Assembly (NCBI GenBank): GCA_021773055.1
Contig: JAJFKV010000053.1
Span: 1 to 64,000 of the forward strand
DNA from: Woeseiaceae bacterium
GTDB lineage: Bacteria; Pseudomonadota; Gammaproteobacteria; Steroidobacterales; Woeseiaceae
Length of the DNA: 64,000 bases
Reading direction: 5' to 3'
Shown in pieces: positions 8,494 to 25,349 of the stretch (position 1 is the first letter of the stretch; every line of letters starts with the position of its first letter). The notes below the pieces were generated by a model. The model was not told the DNA's origin. It searched no databases and saw only the letters and a list, made by a program, of their open reading frames with translations. The translations under genes and the position numbers were made by a program.

Positions 8494-9855
8494 ATGAGAA
8501 ACGTCGGCACAGCACAATTTAAAGTAGCAGCCAAGTCGCTGCTGCGGTTGGGCGGGCCACTGATCGTGAATAATCTCGCGGTTGCTGGCATGCAGTTTGC
8601 CGATGCCGTTATGGCCGGCAGCATCGGAGCAAGAGAGTTGGCCGCGGTCGCAGTTGGCGGCAGCTTCTGGTTTCTCGGCTTTTCATTGTGTCTCGGTATT
8701 CTGATGGCCATATCACCGATAGTCTCGCGTCTTTTTGGCGCCGAGAATTTCGATCTGATTGGTCGCTATACACGTCAGGGTATTTATTTGTCGGTGGCTA
8801 TGGGTATACCCATCATTCTGATGGGCCAGTTCGCCGCAGGTCCGCTGCTGGAACGTTTTGGTATCGACCCGGACTTCCGCGATCTCACTGTAGGCTATGT
8901 AAGCGCGATAACCTGGGGCGCACCCGGAATATTTATTTTCCTGGCATTGCGATTTACAACCGAGGGAATTGGGTACACGCGACCGATCATGTTTACGTCA
9001 ATCCTCGGTCTGACCTGTAATGTGTTCCTGAATTATGTGCTGATGTTTGGGCACTTCGGGGCGCCGGCACTCGGCGCCGTCGGTTGCGGTTATGCCAGCG
9101 CAATATCAATGTGGGTGGTCATGGTGGCGCTCGGTGGCTACATGATGTGGGACTCGCACTATCGTCCCTTTCACCTTTTTTCAAGACTTGCACCTTTGCG
9201 ACTGAGTGCTTTTAAGGAAATCATCGGTTTGGGTTTTCCTATCGCAATCACGATTACCGCGGAGGCCGGGCTATTTTCAGCCATCTCGATTTTGATGGGT
9301 ACGCGAGGAACAGAAATTACTGCCGCACACCAGATAGCGATCAGTTTTTCATCGACAACATTTATGGTTCCGCTTGCGCTCAGCGCCGCAACAACCGTCA
9401 AGGTCGGTCAGCTAATCGGCGCTGGAAAATTCCATGAGGCAAGAATAAGCGGCGCGGTTGGAATCATGCTCTGTGCGGGCTTTATGGCATTTTCCGCTGC
9501 TTTTCTATTGGTGTTTCGCGATGCCGTCGTGGGTCTGTACACCAATGACGTGGCAGTGACGGGTATTGCGATCAGCTTGTTGCTCATGGCTGCGATCTTT
9601 CAGGTTGCAGACGGCATTCAGATTGGCGCGGCCGGCGCGTTGCGCGGCTACAAAGATACAAATGTACCGATGGCAATTAATATTGTCGCGTTCTGGGTGC
9701 TCGCATTTCCGCTGGCCTATCTCGCGGCGGTTACCTTTAAGGCCCCGCCCAATTACGTTTGGGCGGGCTTTGTGGTTGGCCTCGGCGTCGCAGCAATATT
9801 ACTGACCTGGCGCTTTGCCCGGCTATCCCGGCGCAGACCTACGCAGACGGCTTGA
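8494..9855 (+). CDS. MATE family efflux transporter (NorM-like)
   Basis: A 453-residue inner-membrane exporter with twelve predicted helices in two similar halves. It opens with LLRLGGPLIVNNLAVAGMQFADAVMAG, the typical MATE helix-1 pattern, and later has the second-half pattern IGLGFPIAITITAEAG. MATE proteins use a Na+ or H+ gradient to expel cationic compounds; the substrate here is unknown. Its last 17 bases overlap the tail of the flavoprotein gene on the other strand. It is the first of three MATE genes in this window, and they do not look like recent duplicates. Confidence 0.92.
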   Translation: MRNVGTAQFKVAAKSLLRLGGPLIVNNLAVAGMQFADAVMAGSIGARELAAVAVGGSFWFLGFSLCLGILMAISPIVSRLFGAENFDLIGRYTRQGIYLSVAMGIPIILMGQFAAGPLLERFGIDPDFRDLTVGYVSAITWGAPGIFIFLALRFTTEGIGYTRPIMFTSILGLTCNVFLNYVLMFGHFGAPALGAVGCGYASAISMWVVMVALGGYMMWDSHYRPFHLFSRLAPLRLSAFKEIIGLGFPIAITITAEAGLFSAISILMGTRGTEITAAHQIAISFSSTTFMVPLALSAATTVKVGQLIGAGKFHEARISGAVGIMLCAGFMAFSAAFLLVFRDAVVGLYTNDVAVTGIAISLLLMAAIFQVADGIQIGAAGALRGYKDTNVPMAINIVAFWVLAFPLAYLAAVTFKAPPNYVWAGFVVGLGVAAILLTWRFARLSRRRPTQTA

Positions 9856-11311
9856 TGTTGGCGTTCAATCGAAACAGGTTGCCCGGATCGTACTTGTCTT
9901 TGGCCGCCACCAGCCGTGGATAGTTTTCGCCATAATTGCCCCAGGTCTTGCGGTCGGTATCCTCGTTGAGGTTGGTATAGAAGCCATTGGTGTAGGGTGC
10001 GGCATCCTGATAAAAGGCGCGTGCATTCGCGATGCTTTCATCCATCGTCGCGGGGTCTTCCGAAACCACCATAATTCCGAGGTTGAGCAACGCGTTGCGA
10101 TGCGAATACGCCATCGCGTCCGGTGCAACCGATGCGGGTACACCACCGAGATGTTGCATCCAGGAACCAACCGGTTTTTCGCGACCCATGTGATCGACAA
10201 TGATTTCTGCGAGCTCGGGCACGATTTCCGTGATTAGTCCGGATTTCAGGTAGTACTGTTTGCCATGACCGAGATAAGCATCCGCGCCGGTTTGAAAGAC
10301 GCTGTAGTCCATGGCACCGATATCCGCGCTTAGCGGCTTTGCAATTTTCAGGACGGGAGCCATCACTTTTTCGCCTACCGCGAGGTCGCCGCAGTAACAC
10401 AGCTGCAGGTTGACGACGCTGCTGCCATCCGCTCCGGTACTGATTTGCGGTTCGATGCTGGCTTCTACGGGCAGCGTCGCTGCAAGTTCACCGTATAAGC
10501 GCAGGAACTGAGCGTCGAGTTTGAAGACAGCATCGCCGCCATAGATCGTCGAACTGAACGGGTGCAGGCGAAACTCGAATTCGGTGGCAACGCCGAAGTT
10601 GCCTCCGCCGCCTCGAATCGCCCAAAAAAGATCCGGGTTTTCATCGGCGCTGGCGCGTAGCGTTTCGCCATTTGCGGTTACGATATTCGCGGCCAGCAAA
10701 TTATCGATGGCAAGGCCCATGAAGCGATCAGTGCGACCGTAACCGCCGCCGAGCGTGAAGCCACCAACGCCGGTATGTGAAACGATACCGGTTGTTGTTC
10801 CCAGGTTGTACGGTTGAGCCGCCGTGTCGATGTGTCCGAGTAACGCGCCACCATCGACTCTGATGGTTAGATTGTCGACATCGACGTCTGTCGAGTACAT
10901 CCGTGACAGGTCGATCATGATGCCGCCATTGCAGGTCGACTTACCGGGAAAGCTATGACCGCCGCCCTTCACGGAAACGAGCAGGCTTCGCTCCTGGGCG
11001 AACGAAACCGCTTTAACGACATCATCATTACTATGGCATTGAGCGACTAATGCGGGCCGCTTGTCGAACATACCATTCCAGACCTTCCGCGCGGCGTCGT
11101 AGCCGCCGTCATCCGGGAGCAGTACGTCGCCCTGCAGGGCGTCGTTGAGTTCCTGAACTGCGGTTGTCGCTATGGATAATTCGTGACCGTCACCAGTCAA
11201 CGCGTTGATCGTGCTGCCGACATCAATCGGTGCCGCTTTGCGGCTACAGCCCGGAAGCGCCGCAGCTATTCCGACCGCCAACGTGCTTTTGCAAAATGAG
11301 CGCCTGTGCAT
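9839..11311 (-). CDS. Exported FAD-binding oxidoreductase with BBE domain
   Basis: A 490-residue flavoprotein of the berberine-bridge/PCMH family. Residues 1-28 carry a twin-arginine motif (HRRSFCK) followed by a hydrophobic stretch and a lipobox ending LPGC, so a Tat-exported lipoprotein is likely. The FAD domain has KGGGHSFPGKST, whose histidine is the usual 8-alpha attachment point. In the second loop the cysteine that forms a 6-S link in bicovalent members is absent (IVSHTGVGG). The C-terminal BBE segment ends DPGNLFRLNANIKP. Substrates in this family range from sugars to alkaloids, and none can be assigned here. Confidence 0.88.
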   Translation of the reverse strand: MHRRSFCKSTLAVGIAAALPGCSRKAAPIDVGSTINALTGDGHELSIATTAVQELNDALQGDVLLPDDGGYDAARKVWNGMFDKRPALVAQCHSNDDVVKAVSFAQERSLLVSVKGGGHSFPGKSTCNGGIMIDLSRMYSTDVDVDNLTIRVDGGALLGHIDTAAQPYNLGTTTGIVSHTGVGGFTLGGGYGRTDRFMGLAIDNLLAANIVTANGETLRASADENPDLFWAIRGGGGNFGVATEFEFRLHPFSSTIYGGDAVFKLDAQFLRLYGELAATLPVEASIEPQISTGADGSSVVNLQLCYCGDLAVGEKVMAPVLKIAKPLSADIGAMDYSVFQTGADAYLGHGKQYYLKSGLITEIVPELAEIIVDHMGREKPVGSWMQHLGGVPASVAPDAMAYSHRNALLNLGIMVVSEDPATMDESIANARAFYQDAAPYTNGFYTNLNEDTDRKTWGNYGENYPRLVAAKDKYDPGNLFRLNANIKPSA

Positions 11312-11387
11312 GTTCGTATCTCCCCGAGGATATTGAGCAATCCCCTAAGAATAGTAGAAACTCAGCGAATTGCCGCGCGGAGGGTGT

Positions 11388-12056
11388 CTAGCCTTGTCCG
11401 AAGTCCGGGCTGTCACCGGCGAGATATTCGTCTTCTTCCGGCGTATTGCTGCGTTCGAGCAAGGTGTTGCGGTGCGGGAAACGCCCAAACTGGTCGACGA
11501 TATCTTTGTGCAGTTCGGCGAACTGGGCGATAGTGAGGAAGGTTTCGCGCTCCGTTGCTGACACGGCTTCGGCGAGGCGATTAAAGAGCTCAACAGACTT
11601 CGCCTGCACCTTGCGAGACTCGGCGTGCTGCAATGGCATGTAGAAGAATACCCGTTGAATTGGGCTGAGGCCCTTGTCCTTCTTCTCCATGGCCCCCTCC
11701 ACACAAAGCCTCAGTGCCATCCGGTCTTCTGAAAAAGCGGCGGCGGTACCCCGGTGGATATTGCGGCGGAACTGGTCGATCAGAATGATAAGCGCCAATC
11801 GACCCTCAGGCTCCGCTGCCCAGTGGTTCAGTTTTCCCTCACAGGCTGCGTCGACATCGTCGGAAAATGATTTTGTAATTTCAAGATCGAATACCGGATC
11901 CTCGCTGAACCAGGTATCCATACGGCGATCGATCTGGGGTGCCGTGAGTTCCTGCTCCCTAAACCAGAATGACAGAATGGCTTCGATCCGAGTCTGATCT
12001 TCATCAGTAATCGTCGCATCCATGCTTTCGCTCAATAGTTTTACGGGCATTTTCAT
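11388..12056 (-). CDS. DUF924 family protein
   Basis: A 222-residue all-helical protein of the DUF924 family (TPR-like fold, function unknown). Family marks include ILSFWFREQE near the start, LALIILIDQFRRNIHRGT in the middle, RVFFYMPLQHAES and the end FGRFPHRNTLLERSNTPEEDEYL. Length matches the family. It stands 77 bp downstream of the divergent-to-convergent flavoprotein start and probably has its own promoter in the 160-bp gap before 12219. Confidence 0.9.
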   Translation of the reverse strand: MKMPVKLLSESMDATITDEDQTRIEAILSFWFREQELTAPQIDRRMDTWFSEDPVFDLEITKSFSDDVDAACEGKLNHWAAEPEGRLALIILIDQFRRNIHRGTAAAFSEDRMALRLCVEGAMEKKDKGLSPIQRVFFYMPLQHAESRKVQAKSVELFNRLAEAVSATERETFLTIAQFAELHKDIVDQFGRFPHRNTLLERSNTPEEDEYLAGDSPDFGQG

Positions 12057-12218
12057 ATTCCAGATAATGGCAAAACAAAGTGTGCCGTGTCTCGCAACCG
12101 CTTGTCGCGACTATTCACGACTGCGGCACGCCCCAAGTTCCTGACAATAGTGCGAACCAGGTCACAATTTGGCCCAAATTGACCATTTGAGGTCGCGGTT
12201 GCCAGTAGACTTTAGCAG

Positions 12219-12704
12219 ATGAAACGGGCAGTCACTCAGTATTGCGGCCACGTTCATGTGGGGTTTGTTGCTGTGCTCCTTACGTACCTGGCACTGCTTG
12301 GAGGCTGCGGTAGTCCGGAGACTGCGCCGGAAGAGCAGCTCCGGCAGTGGCTAAAAGCTGGACAGGTGGCGGCGGAGAATAAGGAACGTCGCGATCTTCT
12401 GGACCTGATTTCACCCGCCTATGCGGATTCTCGCGGTCATGAGCGAGACGACATTGGCAACATATTAAGAGTGTATTTCTTGCGGCAACACAGCATCAGC
12501 TTGCTGATGAAGATTGAAGAAATACGCGTTTTTGGCGATTCGGCGGCAGAAATAGAGTTGACGATTGCCATGGCTGGACAGAACGATAGCGTACTCGGCT
12601 TTAGCGCCGACGCTTATCGGTTTCAGCTGGAGTTGGAACGAGATGGCGAAGAGTGGTTCCTGATTTCCGCACGTTGGGGTGAATTGGGGAAGGAACCGCA
12701 CTAG
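12219..12704 (+). CDS. Putative lipoprotein, 161 residues
   Basis: Residues 1-30 form a signal sequence with a lipobox ending ALLGGCGS, so the mature protein would be lipid-anchored at C30. The rest (EEQLRQWLKAGQVAAENKERR through EEWFLISARWGELG) has the helix-then-curved-sheet look of an NTF2-like or DUF4440-like domain, but this is a fold guess. No clear Shine-Dalgarno precedes the ATG. A second lipoprotein-like gene follows 40 bp later in the same direction. Confidence 0.72.
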   Translation: MKRAVTQYCGHVHVGFVAVLLTYLALLGGCGSPETAPEEQLRQWLKAGQVAAENKERRDLLDLISPAYADSRGHERDDIGNILRVYFLRQHSISLLMKIEEIRVFGDSAAEIELTIAMAGQNDSVLGFSADAYRFQLELERDGEEWFLISARWGELGKEPH

Positions 12705-12744
12705 GTTGGTGTCTCTCGGCCAGGTGGTTTAGAGGGAGAATGAC

Positions 12745-13227
12745 ATGACGAAGATGCTCGTAGCGCGCGTGCAGATCGCACTGCTGATCAGTTGTATGAC
12801 AGCATGTGCATCGATGCCTGAAAGTCTCATCGGGACGCCAAGTGTCAATTTGAGTAATGTGCAAGTTGTCGGTCTCGGATTCAAAAGTCAGACCTTTCTC
12901 CTGTCATTTGATGTTGCGAACCCCAATCCTTTCCCACTTCCTGTCAGTAATATTGGTTATGGCGTAAGACTCGACGGACAGCGCTTTGCCAGTGGTGAAA
13001 CCATTTGTGATTTTACGATTCCCGCCGACGGCGATACCAGTTTTGCGATTAGCGTGGATTTGAATCTACTCAAAACAGCGCCGCAATTACTCGCGATCGT
13101 TCGTGATGGCACTCGCCGCGAAGTCGCTTATGAGCTGGACGGCCGATTTGGTATCGACATACCGCTGACACCGACGCTCAAGTATCGCAACAGCGGCAAG
13201 ATCCAACTCAATTCGGATATGCTTTAG
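12745..13227 (+). CDS. LEA type 2 (LEA14-like) family lipoprotein
   Basis: A 160-residue protein with a signal peptide and lipobox (LISCMTACAS) followed by a single LEA14/WHy domain: VNLSNVQVVGLGFKSQTFLLSFDVANPNPFPLPV is diagnostic, with the NPNPFPLPV turn. WHy domains are linked to desiccation and stress protection in plants and bacteria; the role of short envelope-anchored copies is not known. A GAGGGAGAATGAC context gives a good ribosome-binding site. Likely co-transcribed with the lipoprotein at 12219. Confidence 0.87.
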   Translation: MTKMLVARVQIALLISCMTACASMPESLIGTPSVNLSNVQVVGLGFKSQTFLLSFDVANPNPFPLPVSNIGYGVRLDGQRFASGETICDFTIPADGDTSFAISVDLNLLKTAPQLLAIVRDGTRREVAYELDGRFGIDIPLTPTLKYRNSGKIQLNSDML

Positions 13228-13438
13228 TCTACGGTTACGCGCGCAACAAAATTTTTGGTCGCGCAATGGTTGCGATAATCGGCGAAAACAACCCCTAATT
13301 ACCCTAAATTCGGCTAATTTGCGCTCAAAGCCAAAAATAGGCGGGGTCCTGTCATATACTTTTGCCTGATCCGGCCTCCAAGCTGATCCCGGCGTTACGG
13401 CGCCACCTCTGTGAAACCTTAATACGAGGAATGCATCA

Positions 13439-13458
13439 ATGCGCTCCTCGCGGCGTCG

Positions 13459-13462
<4 letters not shown>
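13439..13462 (+). CDS. Possible seven-codon leader peptide overlapping gltB start
   Basis: An ATG at 13439 opens MRSSRRR and stops at TGA, which overlaps the gltB ATG (ATGA). A GAGGA sequence 8 bp upstream is spaced for this mini-ORF, whereas gltB itself has no ribosome-binding site of its own and no in-frame upstream start. The simplest reading is translational coupling, with the ribosome delivered to gltB by the mini-ORF. Four of its seven residues are arginine. It could also be chance. Confidence 0.35.
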
Positions 13463-21337
<7,875 letters not shown>

Positions 21338-21349
21338 CTTGCTGCGTGC

Positions 21350-22042
21350 TTACTCACTCAACCAGCGATAACCCATGCCATAGACGGTTTCGATAGCATC
21401 GAATCCAGCATCTATTGCAATGAATTTGCGGCGAATGCGTTTGATGTGGGAGGTGATCGTGTTGTCGTCCAGGACGGCCTGCGCGGCATCCATAAGCTGT
21501 TGACGATTCTTCACGTGACCTGGATACCTGGCCATTGCATGAACCAGCCAAAACTCGGTCAGCGTCAGGCTGACGGAAGATTCCTGCCAATGCACTGTCA
21601 TACGTTCGGTGTCGATGGTCAGGTCACCGCGGGTCAACCGGCTGTCAGCACCTTGCGGTTTTTGCATTGCTTCGAGACGCCGAAAAAGGGCCGCCACGCG
21701 CGCCATCAGATGCGGCAGGCTGATGTCTTTGGTCAGATAGTCATCGGCGCCGAGACGTAAGCCGGATACGGCATCAAACTCACTGTCCCTTGCCGTCAGG
21801 AAAATGATGGGCAAGTCGGCGGATCTGGCCCGTAGTTCACGACACAGCTCGAAGCCGCCTTCTACATCATCTCGCAAGTTCACGTCGATAACGACAAGGT
21901 CAGGTAGCCTGTTCTCGAATGCACTTAATGCGGGTGCCCTGGCCTCGAATGCGTCGACCGCGTATCCCTCGCGACGAAATGCCGCCGAATAGTTGTCCCG
22001 GATTGCTGCCTCGTCTTCAACAATTGCGATGCGTTTTGCCAC
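21350..22042 (-). CDS. pdsR: Proteobacterial dedicated sortase system response regulator
   Basis: An OmpR-class regulator of 231 residues. The receiver domain has the acidic pair E9-D10, phospho-acceptor D53 in PDLVVIDVN, and the KD lysine in ADDYLTKD. A winged-helix DNA-binding domain covers about 130-231 (SLTLTEFWLVHAMARYPG, TSHIKRIRRKF, YGMGYRW). The GTG at 22042 is chosen because AAGGAG lies 8 bp upstream; a longer version from 22081 would lack a ribosome-binding site. Transcribed divergently from the target gene, so it can control both sides from the 135-bp gap. Confidence 0.93.
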   Translation of the reverse strand: MAKRIAIVEDEAAIRDNYSAAFRREGYAVDAFEARAPALSAFENRLPDLVVIDVNLRDDVEGGFELCRELRARSADLPIIFLTARDSEFDAVSGLRLGADDYLTKDISLPHLMARVAALFRRLEAMQKPQGADSRLTRGDLTIDTERMTVHWQESSVSLTLTEFWLVHAMARYPGHVKNRQQLMDAAQAVLDDNTITSHIKRIRRKFIAIDAGFDAIETVYGMGYRWLSE

Positions 22043-22120
22043 GTCTAACTCCTTAAATCCAGTAGCCACAATTTGCCACATTACGTCGGTGCATTGCCAT
22101 GCCGCGGGCCACAGAGCGAC

Positions 22121-22165
22121 CGATTACTGCTGCCTAATAAGCCTGTCGTGCAAAACAGGTAATCG
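22121..22165. promoter_or_regulatory. Nested inverted repeat upstream of the sortase target gene
   Basis: An outer inverted repeat CGATTAC (22121-22127) / GTAATCG (22159-22165) encloses an inner CCTGT (22142-22146) / ACAGG (22155-22159). It lies directly before the GGAGG ribosome-binding site of the target gene, in the divergent pdsR gap. It may be a PdsR operator or an mRNA hairpin. Function is inferred from position only. Confidence 0.35.
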
Positions 22166-22177
22166 AGGGAGGCACAA

Positions 22178-24259
22178 ATGCATCGTACACAATCAGACTT
22201 CAAATCATGGCTTTGGGTGCTCGCCCTGATTTGCGTTCTCATGTCCGGGCCGAAAACCGCCGGCGCCGAGAACACATTATCCGATGTTACGCCGGATGAA
22301 ATGCAATCCGGCAGTCTTTTGCTGCGCATGAAGAATGGCTACTCCACCGCAACATTGCTGAACACGGACGTTGGCATGAATATCAGCGGCCTTGTTGCCC
22401 GGGTATCCGTACGTCAGGAATTTCGCAATACCAGTCAGAACTGGGTTGAGGGCATCTACGTTTTCCCGCTTCCGGACAAAGCCGCCGTCGATCAGATGCG
22501 GCTGCATATCGGCGAGCGATTTATTGAGGGCGAAATTCAGGAAAAGGAACATGCGAAAAAAACCTATGAGAAAGCTAAACAGTCCGGCAAAAAAGCCAGC
22601 CTGGTTGAGCAGCAGCGAGGAAACCTGTTTACAACCCACGTGGCCAACATCGCGCCCGGCGAGCTGGTGGTTATCGAAATCGAGTACCTGGAAGACATTC
22701 GCTACGAGGATGGCCAGTTCAGCATTCGCTTCCCGATGACGCTGACGCCTCGGTATATTTCCGGTAACGCTTTGCCTGATCGAACTGGCAGCGGCTGGTC
22801 GCCGGATACAGATCGTGTGCCGGACGCATCGACGATTACGCCTCCGCAGGTAACCACGTCGAAAGGACATCAACTATCACTGCAATTGAAGCTCAATGCT
22901 GGGATGCCGCTGCAGATCGTCGCGAGTCGCTACCACCCGGTAAGCGTCGCAGAAAATAATGGTCTGTATACGGTATCGCTGGCGTCGGGCACGGTTGTTA
23001 TGGATCACGACTTTGAGCTGCTGTGGCGGCCTGTTCCGTCGGCAGCGCCGCGGGCTATGTCCTTTGTTGAAACAGTCGATGGCAAACCGTATTACCTGCT
23101 GACGGTATTGCCACCAGATCAGGAAAAGCTACCCACAGCGACGATGCCGCGGGAGACAATTTTTATTATGGACACGTCCGGCTCGATGCACGGTGTTTCG
23201 ATCCAGCAAGCAAAACGTGCGGTGCAACTGGCGCTGAAAGGACTGCAGCCGACCGATCGCTTTAACGTTATCGAATTCAACTCAGTCACCAGCTCCCTGT
23301 ACAAAACGAGCCAGCCCGTTACCAGTCAATCCCTGTCAGAGGCGGCAAGTTTTGTGCAGCAACTGCGGGCCAATGGCGGCACCGAAATGCGCCCGGCACT
23401 CTCGCTTGCTCTGGATTCACCCACTTCGGAAGCATACCTGCGCCAGGTTGTGTTCATTACCGACGGCAGTGTGGGCTATGAGGACGAACTGTTCTCGATG
23501 ATCGAAAATCGTCTTGGCGCAGCACGATTGTTCACGATTGGTATCGGTTCGGCGCCCAATAGCTGGTTTATGCGCAAGGCCGCGGAGGCCGGTCGTGGGT
23601 CCTACACCTTTATCAGCGCGTTGCATGAGGTTCAGGAGAAGATGAACAGCCTGTTCCGCAAGCTTGAGCAGCCACAGGTAACTGACATCGAAGTGCAGTG
23701 GCCCAGTAATGTCCTTGTCGACAGCTTTCCGGCCACTGTGCCGGATCTATATCTCGGTGAGCCTGTGACGGTGAAGGTTCAGGCGAGTGGCGAGTTTCGG
23801 CCGGGCGACCGTGTCCGCGTGAGTGGCAATTCTGTCAGCGGTGGCTGGACAGCCGATCTCCCCGTTAGTGCGGCGACAGAGAGCCCAGGTGTTGCAGCGC
23901 TGTGGGCGCGAGCACGCATAGGGGAACTCATCGACGTTGAGCGCCGCAGTACGGACGCTGGTGAGATTCGCTCGGCGATTGTGGCAACCGCACTCACCCA
24001 CCACCTGGTTAGCAAGTACACGAGTCTCGTCGCTGTGGACAAGACACCGGTGCGCCCCGGCAGCGACCCATTGAACAGTGAACAAGTCCCGAACCTGGTG
24101 CCGTACGGTCAGAACATGAATGCCATCCTCGGTTTTCCAGCAACAGCGACCAACGGGCCGGCACTCCGTTTGGCGGGGTTTGCCACCCTGTTGGCCGCCT
24201 TGTTGTTGCTCGTAGCAGAGAGGAGCGGCAGGAGAGTATGGCGTGCTCGCTCACTCTAG
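22178..24259 (+). CDS. Marine proteobacterial sortase target protein (VIT and VWA domains)
   Basis: A 693-residue exported protein. Signal peptide 1-30; VIT domain about 45-175 (ISGLVARVSVRQEFRNTS); VWA domain about 322-500 with the metal-ion-dependent adhesion site D332-S334-S336 (MDTSGSM), T402 and D429. The C-terminus has a sorting signal FPATAT (653-658), a hydrophobic segment (663-681) and an arginine-rich tail, so it is a sortase substrate. It resembles the inter-alpha-inhibitor heavy-chain layout. GGGAGG precedes the ATG, and it overlaps the sortase gene by 17 bp. Its cell-surface function is not known. Confidence 0.94.
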   Translation: MHRTQSDFKSWLWVLALICVLMSGPKTAGAENTLSDVTPDEMQSGSLLLRMKNGYSTATLLNTDVGMNISGLVARVSVRQEFRNTSQNWVEGIYVFPLPDKAAVDQMRLHIGERFIEGEIQEKEHAKKTYEKAKQSGKKASLVEQQRGNLFTTHVANIAPGELVVIEIEYLEDIRYEDGQFSIRFPMTLTPRYISGNALPDRTGSGWSPDTDRVPDASTITPPQVTTSKGHQLSLQLKLNAGMPLQIVASRYHPVSVAENNGLYTVSLASGTVVMDHDFELLWRPVPSAAPRAMSFVETVDGKPYYLLTVLPPDQEKLPTATMPRETIFIMDTSGSMHGVSIQQAKRAVQLALKGLQPTDRFNVIEFNSVTSSLYKTSQPVTSQSLSEAASFVQQLRANGGTEMRPALSLALDSPTSEAYLRQVVFITDGSVGYEDELFSMIENRLGAARLFTIGIGSAPNSWFMRKAAEAGRGSYTFISALHEVQEKMNSLFRKLEQPQVTDIEVQWPSNVLVDSFPATVPDLYLGEPVTVKVQASGEFRPGDRVRVSGNSVSGGWTADLPVSAATESPGVAALWARARIGELIDVERRSTDAGEIRSAIVATALTHHLVSKYTSLVAVDKTPVRPGSDPLNSEQVPNLVPYGQNMNAILGFPATATNGPALRLAGFATLLAALLLLVAERSGRRVWRARSL

Positions 24260-24824
24260 AAAGTTGAGTCGCGTGGCTGTGGCCTGCTTACTGAGTCTGG
24301 GGTTCTGGCAGTTGGGACAGGGTGCCTACATACCGGCGAAGGCATGGCTTGCGCAAGAGCTCATGCAGCGGGCCTGGACCAGAACGGGTAGCGGCGAAGT
24401 CAGGGCAACCCCCTGGCCGTGGGCCGATACCTGGCCCGTAGCAAGGCTGACCGCAAGGTCCGGAGATGTCGATCTCATCGTGCTGGCAGGTGGCTCGGGA
24501 CGCACTCTCGCTTTTGGCCCGGGTCACTTGAGCGCAAGCGCAATGCCAGGGGAGACCGGCAATGCAGTTATCGCGGGCCATCGCGATACACATTTTCGAT
24601 TCCTGAAAGACATGCAAGCGGGCGAACTCCTGAAGCTTGAATCGAGCAAGGGCGTACAGCATTTGTACAAGGTGATCGACGCCGAGATAGTGGACTCTCG
24701 CAAGGGTAGCCTCGCACTGGATACGGAATCGGCAATGCTGAGTCTTGTTACCTGCTACCCGTTTGATGCCCGTGAGACCGGAGGACCATTGCGGTACGTG
24801 GTGACTGCCCGGATGTTGTACTAG
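24243..24824 (+). CDS. Class GN sortase
   Basis: A 193-residue membrane-anchored transpeptidase, the marine proteobacterial sortase type found next to a single dedicated substrate. N-terminal membrane helix at 10-27. Catalytic residues are H113 (NAVIAGHRDTHF), C171 (LVTCYPF) and R184 (GGPLRYVV). The start is GTG, placed 5 bp after GGCAGGAGAG and inside the last 17 bp of the target gene, indicating coupled expression. It would cut the target at its FPATAT signal; the acceptor group in a Gram-negative cell is unknown. Confidence 0.95.
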   Translation: MLAHSRKLSRVAVACLLSLGFWQLGQGAYIPAKAWLAQELMQRAWTRTGSGEVRATPWPWADTWPVARLTARSGDVDLIVLAGGSGRTLAFGPGHLSASAMPGETGNAVIAGHRDTHFRFLKDMQAGELLKLESSKGVQHLYKVIDAEIVDSRKGSLALDTESAMLSLVTCYPFDARETGGPLRYVVTARMLY

Positions 24825-24847
24825 CTATAACGGCCAGCAGCGGTCAT

Positions 24848-25330
24848 TCACAGGTGACTGCGAATATCAGCAACAGCTTGTTTCTTCTCGTCCGTAACTA
24901 GTAAGTGATCCTGGTGCCGCAGACGGCCTTCTTTCTCCAGCCTTTCCAGATGCGGAGGGCCGAATCCCCAATCTCCCTCGGCTTGTCGCGGCACAATGTG
25001 CAAATGAAAGTGAGGTACTTCCTGGCCGCTTCCGACGCCGTTATTCTGATACAGCAAGACTCCGTCGGGGGAGTAAGTATCGACTAGCGCTCGCGCCAGC
25101 CGTTTGGCAGCGGCCATCACAGCGGATTCTTCAACTTCGTTCAGGTCAAGTAGTGTCGGCGCATGTCGGCGAGGAATAACGACGCATTGGCCGATCTCAA
25201 ACTGGCGACCATTTAGCAGGGTCATCGTTAGATCATCTTCCTTGATGATCTGCCATTGATGGGAGTTACCGTTGGCGATCTCGCAGAAGAAACAGGGGTC
25301 GGCTTCTGGCATCGGGAAATGCATGTTCAT
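24848..25330 (-). CDS. HIT family nucleotide-binding protein
   Basis: A 160-residue histidine-triad hydrolase/transferase. The HxHxHxx signature is present as PHFHLHIVPRQ, and an N-terminal CFFCEIANG contains a CxxC that often binds zinc in the HIT branch. These proteins hydrolyse nucleoside phosphoramidates or dinucleoside polyphosphates. It lies 19 bp downstream of a DDAH-like gene on the same strand and converges with the sortase gene. Confidence 0.92.
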   Translation of the reverse strand: MNMHFPMPEADPCFFCEIANGNSHQWQIIKEDDLTMTLLNGRQFEIGQCVVIPRRHAPTLLDLNEVEESAVMAAAKRLARALVDTYSPDGVLLYQNNGVGSGQEVPHFHLHIVPRQAEGDWGFGPPHLERLEKEGRLRHQDHLLVTDEKKQAVADIRSHL

Positions 25331-25349
25331 TTCTATCGCGGACTAGTAA

